64,000 nt of DNA from Ponticaulis sp. (lineage in GTDB: Bacteria; Pseudomonadota; Alphaproteobacteria; Caulobacterales; Hyphomonadaceae), in contig NZLU01000025.1 of the NCBI GenBank assembly GCA_002692725.1, forward strand, positions 1 to 64,000. The letters run 5' to 3'. Below are positions 17,943-28,177 of this stretch, one piece after another. The notes under the pieces are model-generated. The model searched no databases. It was not told where the DNA came from and was given only the letters and a program-made list of their open reading frames with translations. Numbering within the stretch: position 1 is the stretch's first letter; every line of letters begins with the position of its first letter. Made by a program: the position numbers and the translations under genes.

Positions 17943-19427
17943 TCACTTGTCTGCCCTGCGGCAGCCATACTGATCGCCCAACTCACAGGCGCGTGTATAC
18001 AAGGTTTTGGCGAGCTGTGGATCCACAGGGTGACCTATGCCCCTCGATATCAGACCTGCGAGGTTGGAGCAGGACATGCCTCTGCCCAAGTCGCATCCTG
18101 TCTGGCCGGCCTTATAGGCGGCTGCCGGATCGGCGGGAATGCCGTAATCATCGGATTCCAGATACACCACCAATTGATCGCAGGAGAGAGCAAATCCGCC
18201 TTCACAATTCGCCTTCAGCCTCTGCAGACCCTGCCCGATATTTTCAGACACGCCAGTTCCGAGGACGAAGCTTCGACCAACTTCATGGCAGGCGGGCTGG
18301 CTTCCAAGGCCGCAGCCTTTCGTGAAAAGGTCAAAGGCCAGATCAGCGTCCTCGTCTACAATGAAGCCGCGTTGCGTGTTCAGCCCCAGAAAGAAACAGG
18401 CATTGCTGTTGCCTTGCTCACAGGCGTCCCTTCGCTTGTCGGTCATGTATATCTGAAGGGCGACAAGATCCCTTATGGTTTCAGAGGTTTTTCTCGTCTG
18501 AAAACTGCCCGATGAGACGCTGCGACGATCAAGATTGTGCACACAATTGCTGTAACATCTGAAGGTTATGTGTCTGGGCCGGCTGCTATGGTAAGCAAAC
18601 AATTCGGGGGTGAAGGTGATCCGGTCCAGACGGGTGCTGACCGTCACAATTTCCTGCTGGCCTGTTCGTTCGGCTCTGGCCTGTGCAAATCTCTCGGTAT
18701 TTTCGTACTGAAATTCCAGATACATGGCGGGCACAGTATCCTGGATTTCACTGCCCGCGCTCAAATAGGCATTGCGAAAAATGATAATCGGGGCAGTCAC
18801 GTCGCTGAAAGATGCCGTGTATCGCTGAGGCTTGACGGAGTTCTTGCTTCTGAGAACGAGATTGTCTGTCTGTCCATTGATGATGCGGAGCGCGCGTGCG
18901 TGTGCATCGGCGCGTGACATCTCAAAGGGCTGAAACGCGCCATAAAGCGATGACAAAGCCTGTTTCTGAGCGTTCCGCTTGCGGGCCTGGGCAACAATCT
19001 CGGCTGTTGCATTGACGAGAAAATTGTACCGGTCGATCTGAGTGGTCATGATCTCCTGGTTGTTCAGGAATGCTCCCGAAGTGAGCGTTCCATAACAGGC
19101 ATTGCTGTGCTGAGAATTCAGGTTGCGCCATTTAGTGAGCGTACGCCTTCTCTCCTGATCCTCTTCAAGCACGTTTGCAATGATGGTCTTCCCAACATCT
19201 TCACACCCTTTGTAAGCCGTCGCAGTATCAAGGCAGGTTTCCAGAGCGAAGTCTGCGCTCTCCCATCGCGACCTCAGTGTCTTCAAAGTAGTATCAGCGT
19301 CCCGAGAGGATAAAGCTGTGCGGTCTATCTCCTGACTGAGGCGCGCTACGATCTGCTGGCACTGAGCATGTGCGGTGTGAAGGCCGCCAAAAAGAAAAGC
19401 TCCGGCAACAATCATTTCTCGGAACAT
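17943..19427 (-). CDS. Secreted Sel1-like repeat protein
   Basis: A 494-residue protein with a signal peptide (MFREMIVAGAFLFGGLHTAH, cleavage near AHA-QC). The start at 19427 has GGGGAGACG upstream and begins the signal peptide; an upstream in-frame codon at 19484 is not used in my call. The C-terminal 150 residues form Sel1/HcpC-like helical repeats with regularly spaced cysteine pairs (ACEQGNSNACFFLGL, GCGLGSQPACHEVG, NCEGGFALSCDQLV, GCDLGRGMSCSNLA, ACELGDQYGC). Such disulfide-linked repeats are typical of periplasmic scaffold proteins. The N-terminal 300 residues are not recognised. Confidence 0.85.
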   Translation of the reverse strand: MFREMIVAGAFLFGGLHTAHAQCQQIVARLSQEIDRTALSSRDADTTLKTLRSRWESADFALETCLDTATAYKGCEDVGKTIIANVLEEDQERRRTLTKWRNLNSQHSNACYGTLTSGAFLNNQEIMTTQIDRYNFLVNATAEIVAQARKRNAQKQALSSLYGAFQPFEMSRADAHARALRIINGQTDNLVLRSKNSVKPQRYTASFSDVTAPIIIFRNAYLSAGSEIQDTVPAMYLEFQYENTERFAQARAERTGQQEIVTVSTRLDRITFTPELFAYHSSRPRHITFRCYSNCVHNLDRRSVSSGSFQTRKTSETIRDLVALQIYMTDKRRDACEQGNSNACFFLGLNTQRGFIVDEDADLAFDLFTKGCGLGSQPACHEVGRSFVLGTGVSENIGQGLQRLKANCEGGFALSCDQLVVYLESDDYGIPADPAAAYKAGQTGCDLGRGMSCSNLAGLISRGIGHPVDPQLAKTLYTRACELGDQYGCRRADK

Positions 19428-19548
19428 TTCGCGTCTCCCCCTTATCGGTCTCACCTGTAAAAGCATAGTCTGTTTGGGCAACAAGGGAAGCCACCAAGCG
19501 TAGCAGGTCGCAGGCAGGGTTTCGGATCACAATTTGCAATGGGCGAGT

Positions 19549-20631
19549 TTACCGCCGGTCCTGATCACCTTCACGGGCTTCAGTGGGACGTTCGAAGCTG
19601 GGCGGCGGATAGCGCTCCATGAGTTTTGCAATGATGGCGTCGGCGACCCGGTCAATTTCCCGGAGAGGCTGATAGGTCCAATGGTCCAGCTTGTCATCCA
19701 GCCAGCGCGCAATGCCACGATCAATCAGGGATTTGTGGAAATGGGAGAATTTTCCGCTCTTGCCCTCAAGCCGCGCAATGTGAATGGGCAGGCCAAAATA
19801 GGCCGTCTCTGACAGCATACTGGTGGAATCTTCGGTGACGATGGCGGCGTCTGAGAGGAGAAGGTAAGCGAGATAAGGGTTCGGGCCATCGGCCGGGCTT
19901 TCCCAGAAATGCGAGCCTGTTTTCTCGGCCAGCGCCCGGAAGCGCACGCGCGCATGTGTGGGGGTTCGGCGGGAGCAGACAATGCGAAGTCGCGCGTTCT
20001 GGGTCTGAGTGGCGCGCAGAAGCTGGGCTTCAAGGCGCTCACAGGCGGCCTCTGTCATTTTGTGGGATTTGGAATCGCCGCCCAGAATGACGGCCACTTT
20101 AAACCCGCGCTCTTCAGCGAGGTCGGCAAAGGCGAGTTCTGTGTCTTCGATGATTTCCGGTGCGAAATAGGCTGGTGCCCCCACAATCTGAAGGACGTTA
20201 TCGCCCGTTACGCCGTCATGTTCCGGGATCACAACCAGATCATACTCCGCCAGAGGCCGGTGCGGATTCATGATATGCATGGAGAAGGTTGCGCCATCCG
20301 ACAGCTCGCGGATCAGGCTGGAATAGGGCGCGACGCGACCACCGGCTCCGATCCACAGGGTTGGCCAGGGCGGCTGAAAGAGCTGTTTCTGATCTGCAGG
20401 AAGCGCTGAGAGCGGGGACCACCACATATTTGTGGGCAGAAATTTCTGCAGGCCACCCGGCGTCAGTTCAATGACATCCGACTTGTGGCCTTTCCCGTTG
20501 ACATGCGCAATCTTGACCCAGCGGGACATCTCGCCCAGCGCTCTGGCAATCGCCAGCGCCTGCGCGGAATGTCCGGCCCGACCATCCGATGCAACCCAGA
20601 CAGAAGGCCCGAGCGCGTCGGACTTGGTCAT
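19549..20631 (-). CDS. ELM1/GtrOC1 family protein (DUF1022-like)
   Basis: A 360-residue protein of the family annotated in bacteria as 'mitochondrial fission ELM1'. Family hallmarks are the start VWVASDGRAGHSAQALAIARALGE, the aromatic stretch PWPTLWIGAGGRVAPYS, NPHRPLAEYDLVVIPEHD, VILGGDSKSH and TEDSTSMLSETAYFG near the C-terminus. The fold resembles GT-B glycosyltransferases, but the bacterial function is unknown. ATG at 20631 has GGAG at good distance. The gene follows greA by 30 bp on the same strand and is probably co-transcribed with it. Confidence 0.9.
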   Translation of the reverse strand: MTKSDALGPSVWVASDGRAGHSAQALAIARALGEMSRWVKIAHVNGKGHKSDVIELTPGGLQKFLPTNMWWSPLSALPADQKQLFQPPWPTLWIGAGGRVAPYSSLIRELSDGATFSMHIMNPHRPLAEYDLVVIPEHDGVTGDNVLQIVGAPAYFAPEIIEDTELAFADLAEERGFKVAVILGGDSKSHKMTEAACERLEAQLLRATQTQNARLRIVCSRRTPTHARVRFRALAEKTGSHFWESPADGPNPYLAYLLLSDAAIVTEDSTSMLSETAYFGLPIHIARLEGKSGKFSHFHKSLIDRGIARWLDDKLDHWTYQPLREIDRVADAIIAKLMERYPPPSFERPTEAREGDQDRR

Positions 20632-20661
20632 CACAGAACTCCAGTCTTCCCGAGTGGAGTT

Positions 20662-21135
20662 CTAGATGTACTCCACCTTCAAAATCTCATAGGACTTGGC
20701 GCCGCCGGGAGCGCTCACTTCAACGACGTCTTCCAATTCCTTGCCGATGAGAGCCCGCGCAATCGGTGAGGTGATCGAAATCTTCCCCAAAGCCACGTCA
20801 GCTTCATCTTCGCCTACGATCTTATAGCGAGATTCTTCTTCGGTTTCTTCATCCATTAGCGTCACTGTGGCGCCAAACTTCACAGAATCTCCGTTGAGAC
20901 GTGTCGTATCGATGACATCAGCCCGTGCGAGCTTGTCTTCGAGTTCGGAGATTCGACCTTCAATGAAGCTCTGTTTCTCTTTGGCCGCATGATATTCGGC
21001 ATTCTCTGAAAGGTCGCCGTGCTCACGCGCTTCCGCGATCGCCGTAATAATATTCGGGCGCTCGACATGTTTCAGATTCTTAAGTTCTTCCTCAAGAGCC
21101 GCACAGCCCTCAGCGGTCATAGGTATTCTTTGCAT
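20662..21135 (-). CDS. greA: Transcription elongation factor GreA
   Basis: A 157-residue GreA, which rescues backtracked RNA polymerase by stimulating transcript cleavage. The N-terminal coiled coil (about 1-75) carries the acidic tip residues D41 and E44 in [14 protein letters not shown]. The globular domain follows ([20 protein letters not shown]). Length is normal. It lies 159 bp after carB on the same strand, a common alphaproteobacterial order, with a hairpin between them. Confidence 0.97.
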   Translation of the reverse strand: MQRIPMTAEGCAALEEELKNLKHVERPNIITAIAEAREHGDLSENAEYHAAKEKQSFIEGRISELEDKLARADVIDTTRLNGDSVKFGATVTLMDEETEEESRYKIVGEDEADVALGKISITSPIARALIGKELEDVVEVSAPGGAKSYEILKVEYI

Positions 21136-21162
21136 TCAGGAAATCCATCACTATCGATGATG

Positions 21163-21183
21163 AAAAGCGTTCATCGCTTTTTT
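21163..21183 (-). terminator. Hairpin between carB and greA
   Basis: AAAAGCG and CGCTTTT form a perfect 7-bp stem with a 5-nt loop. On the minus strand it ends in TTTT, so it could be the carB terminator or an attenuator in the greA leader, 28 bp before the greA start. The weak GC content of the stem makes partial read-through likely. Confidence 0.45.
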
Positions 21184-21294
21184 GTGACAGTCAAGTCTAT
21201 GCGCAAAACAGGCGTTTTGGCAATATCCTGCCATCATATGCGAAAGTACTTCTCCAATTGGGTCAATTATTCCGAGAATTCGGACTAAAGCCAC

Positions 21295-24200
21295 TTAGGT
21301 TTGCAGGGCGCGGACTTCAAGCGTTCGGCTTAAAAGGACTTCCACCGCTTTCACCGCAGCCTTGGATGCCGCCAGCGTGGTGAAATACGGAACACGTTGT
21401 TTCAAAACCGTTTCCCGTATGGATTGAGAGTCCTTCAAAGATTGTGCGCCTTCTGTGGTGTTGAAGACCAGATCGATCTCGCCATCGGTGATCATGTCGA
21501 CGATGTGACGTGAGCCCTCTGCCACTTTGTTGACGCGGCGGACCGGAACGCCAAGCTCGGAGAAATAGGTCGCCGTGCCACTGGTCGCGACAATTTCAAA
21601 GCCGAGCTCAATGAGGCGGCGAATCGATTTTTCCAGCGCAGGCTTGTCGGCATCTTTCACGGAGACGAAAACGCGGCCTGACGTTGGCAAATCCACGCCT
21701 GCAGCAATCTGAGTTTTCAGGAAGGCCGCGCCGAAATCATCATCCCAACCCATGACTTCGCCGGTTGAGCGCATTTCCGGCCCAAGCACGGGGTCGACAC
21801 CCTGGAAACGGGCAAACGGGAAGACGGCCTCTTTCACCGCGATGCGGCGAGGGGCGTTGTCTGACGACAGGTTGAAGCTCGACAGTGGCGTGCCAGCCAT
21901 AACCTTGGCGGCAATGCCAGCAATTGGCGCGTTCACGGCTTTGGCCACGAATGGCACGGTCCGGGAGGCGCGGGGGTTGGCTTCGAGAACGTAGATGTTT
22001 TCGCCTTTGACGGCGAACTGAATGTTGATCAGGCCGCGTACATCGAGCGCCATGGCCAGTTCGGCGGTCTGTTCTTCGAGCTGCGAAATGATGCTGACTG
22101 GCAGAGAATAGGCCGGGAGCGAACAGGCCGAGTCGCCGGAATGGACACCGGCTTCTTCGATATGCTCCATCACGCCGGCAATGTGGACGGTTTCGCCATC
22201 ACACAGCGCGTCGACATCGACCTCGATCGCATCGGCGAGGTAACGGTCGCAGAGCAGAGGCTGATCGCCGGAGACCTGAACGGCATCGCGGACATAGCGT
22301 TTCAGATCATCCTCATCGCGGACGACCTCCATGGCCCGGCCACCGAGCACGAAAGACGGACGCAGCATGAGCGGGAAACCGATCTCCTCGGCGGCGAGGA
22401 TGACTTCCTCCTCAGTGCGCGCGATCGCCGAAGGAGCTTGTTGCAAGCCGATTTCGTCGAGCAGGCGGGTGAATTGCTCGCGGTCTTCGGCCAGGTCGAT
22501 GCTGTCCGGGCTGGTGCCAAGGATCGGAATACCTTCTTCGGCAAGGAGGCGGGCAAGTTTCAATGGGGTCTGACCACCAAACTGAACGATGACGCCGAGC
22601 AGTTCGCCCTTCGACATTTCCTTGCGGATGATTTCGAGCGTGGTTTCGGCCGTCAGCGGCTCGAAATAGAGACGGTCTGAGGTGTCATAGTCGGTGGAGA
22701 CCGTTTCCGGGTTGCAATTGACCATGATGGATTCAATGCCGAGATCGTCCATGGCAAAGGCTGCGTGACAGCAGCAATAGTCGAACTCAATGCCCTGTCC
22801 GATGCGGTTAGGACCGCCACCCAGGATGATCACCTTTTTGCGGTCAGAAACTTCAGCCTCGCAATCGGCTTCGGTTTCGCCGAAAAGCGGGTGCTCGTAA
22901 GTCGAGTAGAGATAGGGTGTTTTGGCCGCGAATTCGGCCGCGCAAGTGTCGATCCGCTTGAATACAGGATAGACGCCGAGGTCGCGGCGGCGTGTGCGGA
23001 TCTCGCTTTCTGAGGAATTGGTCAGTTTGGCGAGGCGGGCATCGGAGAAGCCCATGCTCTTGAGATGCGTCCAGCCGAGCTTGTCGTCCGGCAGGCCGTT
23101 GGCCATGAGGACGGTTTCCATCTCGATCAGCTCCGCAATCTGACGCAGGAACCAGCGATCATATTTCGACGCTTCGTGCACTTCCTCGACCGAAAGGCCA
23201 GACCGGAGTGCCTGGGCAATGGTGCGGATGCGGTCTTTGGTCGGTTTGGCGACGGCGGCTTTGAGGACGTTTTTGTCGTCATCCCGGCCAAGGCCATCAA
23301 TCGCGATCTCATTGAGGCCGTCGAGCCCGGTTTCCATGGAGCGCAGCGCCTTTTGCAGGCTTTCCTGGAATGTGCGGCCGATGGCCATGGCTTCACCGAC
23401 AGACTTCATGCTGGTGGTGAGGCTCGGGTCAGCGCCTTTGTACTTTTCGAAGTCGAAGCGTGGGATTTTGGTGACCACATAGTCGATGGTCGGTTCGAAG
23501 CTGGCTGGCGTGACGCCCGTGATGTCGTTGTCGAGCTCGTCGAGGGTGTAACCAACGGCAAGTTTGGCGGCGATCTTGGCGATCGGGAAGCCGGTGGCTT
23601 TGGAGGCGAGGGCAGATGAGCGCGATACGCGCGGGTTCATCTCGATGACGACCATGCGGCCATCGTCAGGGTTCACGGCAAACTGGACGTTTGATCCGCC
23701 GGTCTCTACACCAATTTCACGCAGGACAGCAATCGAAGCATTCCGCATGACCTGATATTCACGATCGGTCAGAGTAAGAGCCGGAGCGACTGTGACCGAG
23801 TCGCCGGTGTGGACGCCCATCGGGTCCACATTCTCAATCGAGCAGATGATGATGCAATTGTCGGCTTTGTCGCGGACAACTTCCATCTCATATTCTTTCC
23901 AGCCGAGCAGGCTCTCATCGATCAGAACCTGGGCAACCGGCGACATGGCAAGGCCCGAGCGGACATATTGCTCGTATTCCTCACGATTGTTGGCGATGCC
24001 GCCGCCTGTGCCGCCAAGCGTAAAGGCAGGGCGGATGATGGCGGGAAGGCCGACCTCATCGATCGCGTCCATGGCCTCTTTCAGGCCGAGAATACGGTCA
24101 TAGCCTTTATGCTTGCCATTCTCATCCTTGATTTCCGGCGCGGCGACAATGACGGCTTTTGGGTTTTCGAGACCCAGACGGTCCATGGCTTCGCGGAAGA

Positions 24201-24591
24201 GTTTCCGGTCTTCGGCCATGTTGATGGCGTCGGCCTTCGCGCCGATCATCTCGACATTGTGCTTTTCCAGAATGCCGAGCCGTTCGAGCTCAAGCGCGCA
24301 GTTGAGCGCTGTCTGGCCACCCATGGTTGGCAGAAGCGCGTCGGGCTTTTCTTTCTCGATGATCTTTTCGACGAACATCGGCGTGATGGGCTCGATATAG
24401 GTCGCGTCGGCGAGATCCGGGTCGGTCATGATGGTGGCCGGGTTGGAGTTCACCAGAATGACCCGATAGCCCTCATCCTTCAGTGCCTTGATGGCCTGAA
24501 CGCCGGAATAGTCAAACTCACACGCCTGACCGATGACAATCGGCCCCGCACCAATAACAAGAATGGATTTGATATCGGTGCGCTTTGGCAT
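21295..24591 (-). CDS. carB: Carbamoyl-phosphate synthase large subunit
   Basis: A 1098-residue enzyme making carbamoyl phosphate from bicarbonate, ATP and glutamine-derived ammonia for pyrimidine and arginine synthesis. Two homologous halves are seen: each has a biotin-carboxylase-like N-domain ([21 protein letters not shown] and [21 protein letters not shown]) and an ATP-grasp domain ([28 protein letters not shown]). The MGS-like allosteric domain ends the protein ([26 protein letters not shown]). Length is normal. GGAGAC precedes the ATG. The small subunit gene carA is not in the window. Confidence 0.98.
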   Translation of the reverse strand: MPKRTDIKSILVIGAGPIVIGQACEFDYSGVQAIKALKDEGYRVILVNSNPATIMTDPDLADATYIEPITPMFVEKIIEKEKPDALLPTMGGQTALNCALELERLGILEKHNVEMIGAKADAINMAEDRKLFREAMDRLGLENPKAVIVAAPEIKDENGKHKGYDRILGLKEAMDAIDEVGLPAIIRPAFTLGGTGGGIANNREEYEQYVRSGLAMSPVAQVLIDESLLGWKEYEMEVVRDKADNCIIICSIENVDPMGVHTGDSVTVAPALTLTDREYQVMRNASIAVLREIGVETGGSNVQFAVNPDDGRMVVIEMNPRVSRSSALASKATGFPIAKIAAKLAVGYTLDELDNDITGVTPASFEPTIDYVVTKIPRFDFEKYKGADPSLTTSMKSVGEAMAIGRTFQESLQKALRSMETGLDGLNEIAIDGLGRDDDKNVLKAAVAKPTKDRIRTIAQALRSGLSVEEVHEASKYDRWFLRQIAELIEMETVLMANGLPDDKLGWTHLKSMGFSDARLAKLTNSSESEIRTRRRDLGVYPVFKRIDTCAAEFAAKTPYLYSTYEHPLFGETEADCEAEVSDRKKVIILGGGPNRIGQGIEFDYCCCHAAFAMDDLGIESIMVNCNPETVSTDYDTSDRLYFEPLTAETTLEIIRKEMSKGELLGVIVQFGGQTPLKLARLLAEEGIPILGTSPDSIDLAEDREQFTRLLDEIGLQQAPSAIARTEEEVILAAEEIGFPLMLRPSFVLGGRAMEVVRDEDDLKRYVRDAVQVSGDQPLLCDRYLADAIEVDVDALCDGETVHIAGVMEHIEEAGVHSGDSACSLPAYSLPVSIISQLEEQTAELAMALDVRGLINIQFAVKGENIYVLEANPRASRTVPFVAKAVNAPIAGIAAKVMAGTPLSSFNLSSDNAPRRIAVKEAVFPFARFQGVDPVLGPEMRSTGEVMGWDDDFGAAFLKTQIAAGVDLPTSGRVFVSVKDADKPALEKSIRRLIELGFEIVATSGTATYFSELGVPVRRVNKVAEGSRHIVDMITDGEIDLVFNTTEGAQSLKDSQSIRETVLKQRVPYFTTLAASKAAVKAVEVLLSRTLEVRALQT

Positions 24592-24809
24592 TGGGGTCTC
24601 CGGGCGGGGTCATTATTAATTGTGAGGTTCACGGCCTTCGACGCAAACGGCCCGCGTATATCTTCCGGCGTGAGTCACGGCAAGGGCTAATCGGACAATT
24701 CTGGCGGCAATATCAGTTTCCCGGGCAGGTTCAACTCTCCCCTGTTCAGAGGATTGAGTCTATCCGGAGTTGTTCTTAGACTCTTTCGGCTGCAAATGAG
24801 GGGATCGGA

Positions 24810-25655
24810 ATGTCGAGTTTTCTGTATCGGATGATGGTAACGCTGGCCGCGTTTTTGTCTGTCTCACTGGCTCATGCGCAGGACTTGCCTCAAGCCCAGC
24901 TCTCCGCCTTACAGTCTCTGGAGAGCGGGAATAAACAGATCTCACAATCCGTCGCGGGGGATTTGTATCGTTCGGGCCAGGAGGCTTACAAATCGGGCAA
25001 ATACGATGTGTCATTCCGTATATTCAAAGTGTTTTCCGAGTTCGATGCGCCGATCTCAGCCCTCGCCACTACTTCCCTGGCCCGGCACTATTGGAATGGC
25101 TATGGCGTGGCGCAGGACCGGAGCAGGGCGGTAGAACTCTACCGACAAGCTGCTGCAAAAGGCGAAGATACAGCCATGTTTCTATTAGGCTTTGCCTATC
25201 AGGAAGGTGAGGGCGTCAATCAGTCGTTTGGCTCGGCGAGAGATTGGTATGTCAAATGTGCGAACGCGCAAGGCGGGCAGATGACGAACTGCCAGCGTGG
25301 AGCTGCGACCATGCTGGAAAAGCTGACAGCCAGCGACCCTCAAGCCTATCAAAAAGCATTTGCCTATTATGTTCAGTGTTCTGAGGCCGGTGAGAAGATC
25401 TGTCAGCGGAAACGGGCTTATTTCATGGCGAATGGCCGCGGAACAAATCAGGATGAGGCGGGCGCCATCGAATGGTATCAGAAAGCCGCAGACCAGAATG
25501 AGCCACAGGCCCTGAACAATCTCGGCAATGCCTATTATCATGGCCGCGGTGTCGAGAAAGACTTCGGCAGGGCTGTGGAACTCTGGAAAAGAGCACATGA
25601 ACTGGGCGAGCCGAGCGCGACAAATGTGCTGAGGCAGCTTGGCATGGTTGAATAA
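24810..25655 (+). CDS. Secreted Sel1-repeat protein
   Basis: A 281-residue protein with a signal peptide (ending VSLAHAQ). Sel1-type helical repeats occupy most of the mature part: HYWNGYGVAQDRSRAVELY, AYQEGEGVNQSFGSARDWY, and near the C-terminus ANGRGTNQDEAGAIEWY and AYYHGRGVEKDFGRAVELW. Such repeats bind other proteins; the partner is unknown. GAGGGGAT precedes the ATG. It is divergent from carB with 218 bp between starts. Confidence 0.88.
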   Translation: MSSFLYRMMVTLAAFLSVSLAHAQDLPQAQLSALQSLESGNKQISQSVAGDLYRSGQEAYKSGKYDVSFRIFKVFSEFDAPISALATTSLARHYWNGYGVAQDRSRAVELYRQAAAKGEDTAMFLLGFAYQEGEGVNQSFGSARDWYVKCANAQGGQMTNCQRGAATMLEKLTASDPQAYQKAFAYYVQCSEAGEKICQRKRAYFMANGRGTNQDEAGAIEWYQKAADQNEPQALNNLGNAYYHGRGVEKDFGRAVELWKRAHELGEPSATNVLRQLGMVE

Positions 25656-25680
25656 CCATCCCTGTCTGAATGAGACACCG

Positions 25681-25698
25681 ATCCCCTGATCCGGGGAT
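25681..25698. repeat. Short palindrome of the GATCC-type dispersed family
   Basis: ATCCCC and GGGGAT flank the loop TGATCC, 25 bp after the Sel1 gene stop. It matches the pattern of the palindromes at 1484-1502, 3480-3502 and 3635-3655. Confidence 0.5.
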
Positions 25699-25749
25699 GC
25701 CGCCGGAGCGCTGTTTGTGCAACCTCAGACAAAAGGGAGGTAACGCAAC

Positions 25750-26064
25750 ATGAAACAGCTTATTCTGACTTATAAACTCAAAACCGGCGTCACTCGCGAA
25801 CAGTTCGAAGACTGGGTGCGCACGACAGATTATCCAAAGATGCGCTCGCTCTCACGCGTGAGTTCATTTCGGACCTTCCGGACTGAGGGCTTGCTGCTCG
25901 GCGAAGGCTCGCCTGCGCACCAGTATGTCGAGGTGTTTGAGATTTCGGATCTGGATGGATTTACTTCAGAGGATATGCCGGGAGATCTGGTTCAGTCCGT
26001 CATGGGGGAGTTCATGGGGCTGGTGGAAGACCCGCAATTCATGATCGCGAGCGAAGTGGTCTGA
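25750..26064 (+). CDS. REDY-like HapK family protein
   Basis: A 104-residue protein with a dimeric alpha/beta barrel-like pattern (KQLILTYKLKTGVTREQFEDWV, then TTDYPKMRSLSRVSSFRTFR). It resembles the REDY-like HapK family, first noted near prodigiosin genes of Hahella, but no pigment genes occur here, so a general role is likelier. A strong Shine-Dalgarno (GGGAGG) precedes the ATG. It stands 70 bp before the permease gene on the same strand. Confidence 0.7.
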   Translation: MKQLILTYKLKTGVTREQFEDWVRTTDYPKMRSLSRVSSFRTFRTEGLLLGEGSPAHQYVEVFEISDLDGFTSEDMPGDLVQSVMGEFMGLVEDPQFMIASEVV

Positions 26065-26134
26065 CTGGCAGCGACAAAGTGATCGGTCGTCATTTCTTGT
26101 CGATCTGGTAAGTTCCTCCTGTCGGAGGGATGAC

Positions 26135-27325
26135 ATGGAATTAAAGCGCTCGCTCGGGCTTGTGTCGCTCACGCTGTATGGCGTTGGGGTGACGCTTGGC
26201 GCAGGCATATATGTGCTGATCGGTGAGACGGCGGCCACGGCCGGAACGCTGGCGCCGGTGTCGTTTCTGATTGCGCTTGTCGCGGCCTTGCTGAGCGGGC
26301 TTTCGTTCGCCGAGCTGGCCGGTCGTTATCCCATGAGTGCCGGTGAGGCGGTTTATGTGCAGGAAGCCTTTGGCAAACCCTGGTTTTCTCAGATCGTCGG
26401 GGCAGCGGTGGTGTTCACCGGGCTTTTCTCGTCGGCAACCGTGCTTCAGGGGTTTTCAGGCTATGCGGTGGCGCTGGTGGGGCTTCCGGCCTGGGCGCTG
26501 ATCATCATGGCAGCGCTTTTGCTGACGGGGTTGGCGCTGTGGGGGGTTAAGGAATCGGTCTGGGCGGCGGCGGGTGTAACGATTTTCGAGGCGGGCGGAC
26601 TGCTTGTGATTATTGCGCTGGCTGCGCCGCAAGCGATGGAAAGTCCGGCTGAGTTTGTCGCGGTTGCCAATCCTGCGCTGGGGGTGATGGCAGGCGCGGC
26701 CATCGCCTTCTTCGCCTTTATTGGCTTTGAAGACATTGTGAATATGAGCGAAGAAACGCGCGAGCCAACGCGGACTGTGCCGCGGGCGATTCTGGCGACC
26801 ATGGTGATCACCGGGCTGATCTATATGGCGATTGCCTGGGTGGCCGTGACTGCCGTATCGCCCACTGATCTTGCTGCCGCGACTGACCCGATGGCGGAAA
26901 TTCTGCGGCAGACCGGGCATCCGGGTGATGAGGCGATCTCGATTATCGCTGTTGTGGCCATTCTGAATGGCGCGCTGATCAACATGCTGATGGCCTCACG
27001 CGTTTTGTATGGGATGGCGAAGAAGGGGCTGGCGCCGGCTATTCTGGGGCAGGTCAACACCGCACGGAAAACGCCGCATGTTGCGACGCTGCTGGTGACG
27101 GCTTTCGTGCTGACGCTTGCCTTACTGGTGCCGCTGTCCGGGCTTGCCCGGGCGACCTCTTTTCTGACGCTGTGTGTGTTTCTGCTGATCAATCTATCGC
27201 TGATTGTGCTGCGCCGGAAACATGAAGCGCTTTTTGACGTGCCCATCTTTAAAGCGCCTGTGTGGACACCCTATCTTGGCGTGGTCACGGCGGGTTTACT
27301 CGCTCTTTCGGCCCTGATGGGCTAG
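26135..27325 (+). CDS. APC family amino acid permease
   Basis: A 396-residue inner-membrane permease of the amino acid-polyamine-organocation superfamily. The family start GLVSLTLYGVGVTLGAGIYV contains the substrate-binding GAGIY of helix 1. The consensus stretch FFAFIGFEDIVNMSEETREP marks the helix 6 region. About 11 to 12 hydrophobic helices are visible. It is short for the family, so a C-terminal helix may be missing. The substrate cannot be told. GGAGG lies upstream. The CPBP protease gene follows 66 bp later. Confidence 0.92.
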   Translation: MELKRSLGLVSLTLYGVGVTLGAGIYVLIGETAATAGTLAPVSFLIALVAALLSGLSFAELAGRYPMSAGEAVYVQEAFGKPWFSQIVGAAVVFTGLFSSATVLQGFSGYAVALVGLPAWALIIMAALLLTGLALWGVKESVWAAAGVTIFEAGGLLVIIALAAPQAMESPAEFVAVANPALGVMAGAAIAFFAFIGFEDIVNMSEETREPTRTVPRAILATMVITGLIYMAIAWVAVTAVSPTDLAAATDPMAEILRQTGHPGDEAISIIAVVAILNGALINMLMASRVLYGMAKKGLAPAILGQVNTARKTPHVATLLVTAFVLTLALLVPLSGLARATSFLTLCVFLLINLSLIVLRRKHEALFDVPIFKAPVWTPYLGVVTAGLLALSALMG

Positions 27326-27391
27326 GCGCTGGGTTTCCTTTCGCACATGAATGCGATGGGAGGCAGCCGCCACAAATAAGCGAGTGTTGGA

Positions 27392-28177
27392 ATGGAAAGT
27401 CTGATCGCCTGGGGGATTGTTGTCGTCATTCTGGCGCTGGTTGTTCACCAGATCTGGAAAGACAGAAAAGCCTTTCCGGCCTTTGTTGCGCTGAAAGACA
27501 GTGCGAGCCGCCGGGCCTATTTTCGCAAATCTTTGTTCGCAGGCATTCTGAAGTTTTCTGTGCTCGGGCTGATTGGCCTGTTCCTGTTGGGGCAGCTGGA
27601 CGCCATACTGGTTTTTCCAGACATATTGCGCACGCCCTTGCTCAGCCTTGTGGGGAGCTGGGGGATTTCTGAGACAGGTCTTTATTGGATTGGTCTGGGG
27701 GTGGTCGGGGTCTTTCTTCTCGCCATGGTGGTGCTGACGATTTTGCCGATGTTTATGAGTCTCGAGGATTTGCCGGAGGATGGCGTGTTTGCCATGCTGC
27801 CGCGAAATCGCAAGGAAATGGCCTGGACAGCGGCGCTGTCAGTCAATGCCGGGATTGGTGAGGAGATCCTGTTTCGGGTGCTTTTGCCGATTGCTGTCGT
27901 TGTGGCGACGGGTAGCCTGCCACTGGCCATTGTAGCAGGTGTGCTTCTGTTTGGCATTGCGCATGGCTATCAGGGTGTTGCCGGGGTGATCAGCACGTCC
28001 ATGATCGGGCTGGTGTTCATGGTGATCTATCTCGCCACAGGGGCGCTCTGGCTGGTCATGTTGCTGCACGTTCTGACCGATATTCGCGGGTTGGTCATCC
28101 TGCCGATCATCCTGAAATGGTCTGAGCGGTTCAATCCGGATGGCAGCCCGATTGTTGACGCGCCTCAGAGCGAATAG
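27392..28177 (+). CDS. CPBP family intramembrane metalloprotease
   Basis: A 261-residue multi-pass membrane protein with an intact CPBP active site: EEILFR (E157, E158, R162), FGIAHGYQG (H191) and HVLTDIRG (H226). About seven to eight hydrophobic helices. It is the second CPBP gene of the window and is not closely similar to the first outside the motifs. Its last 13 bp overlap the 3' end of the amidohydrolase gene, which is convergent. Confidence 0.9.
   Translation: MESLIAWGIVVVILALVVHQIWKDRKAFPAFVALKDSASRRAYFRKSLFAGILKFSVLGLIGLFLLGQLDAILVFPDILRTPLLSLVGSWGISETGLYWIGLGVVGVFLLAMVVLTILPMFMSLEDLPEDGVFAMLPRNRKEMAWTAALSVNAGIGEEILFRVLLPIAVVVATGSLPLAIVAGVLLFGIAHGYQGVAGVISTSMIGLVFMVIYLATGALWLVMLLHVLTDIRGLVILPIILKWSERFNPDGSPIVDAPQSE

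Noticed and set aside
26135..28177. Bacteriocin or immunity cluster suggested by CPBP proteases
   Set aside because: No small leader-peptide gene or export ABC transporter lies near either CPBP gene.
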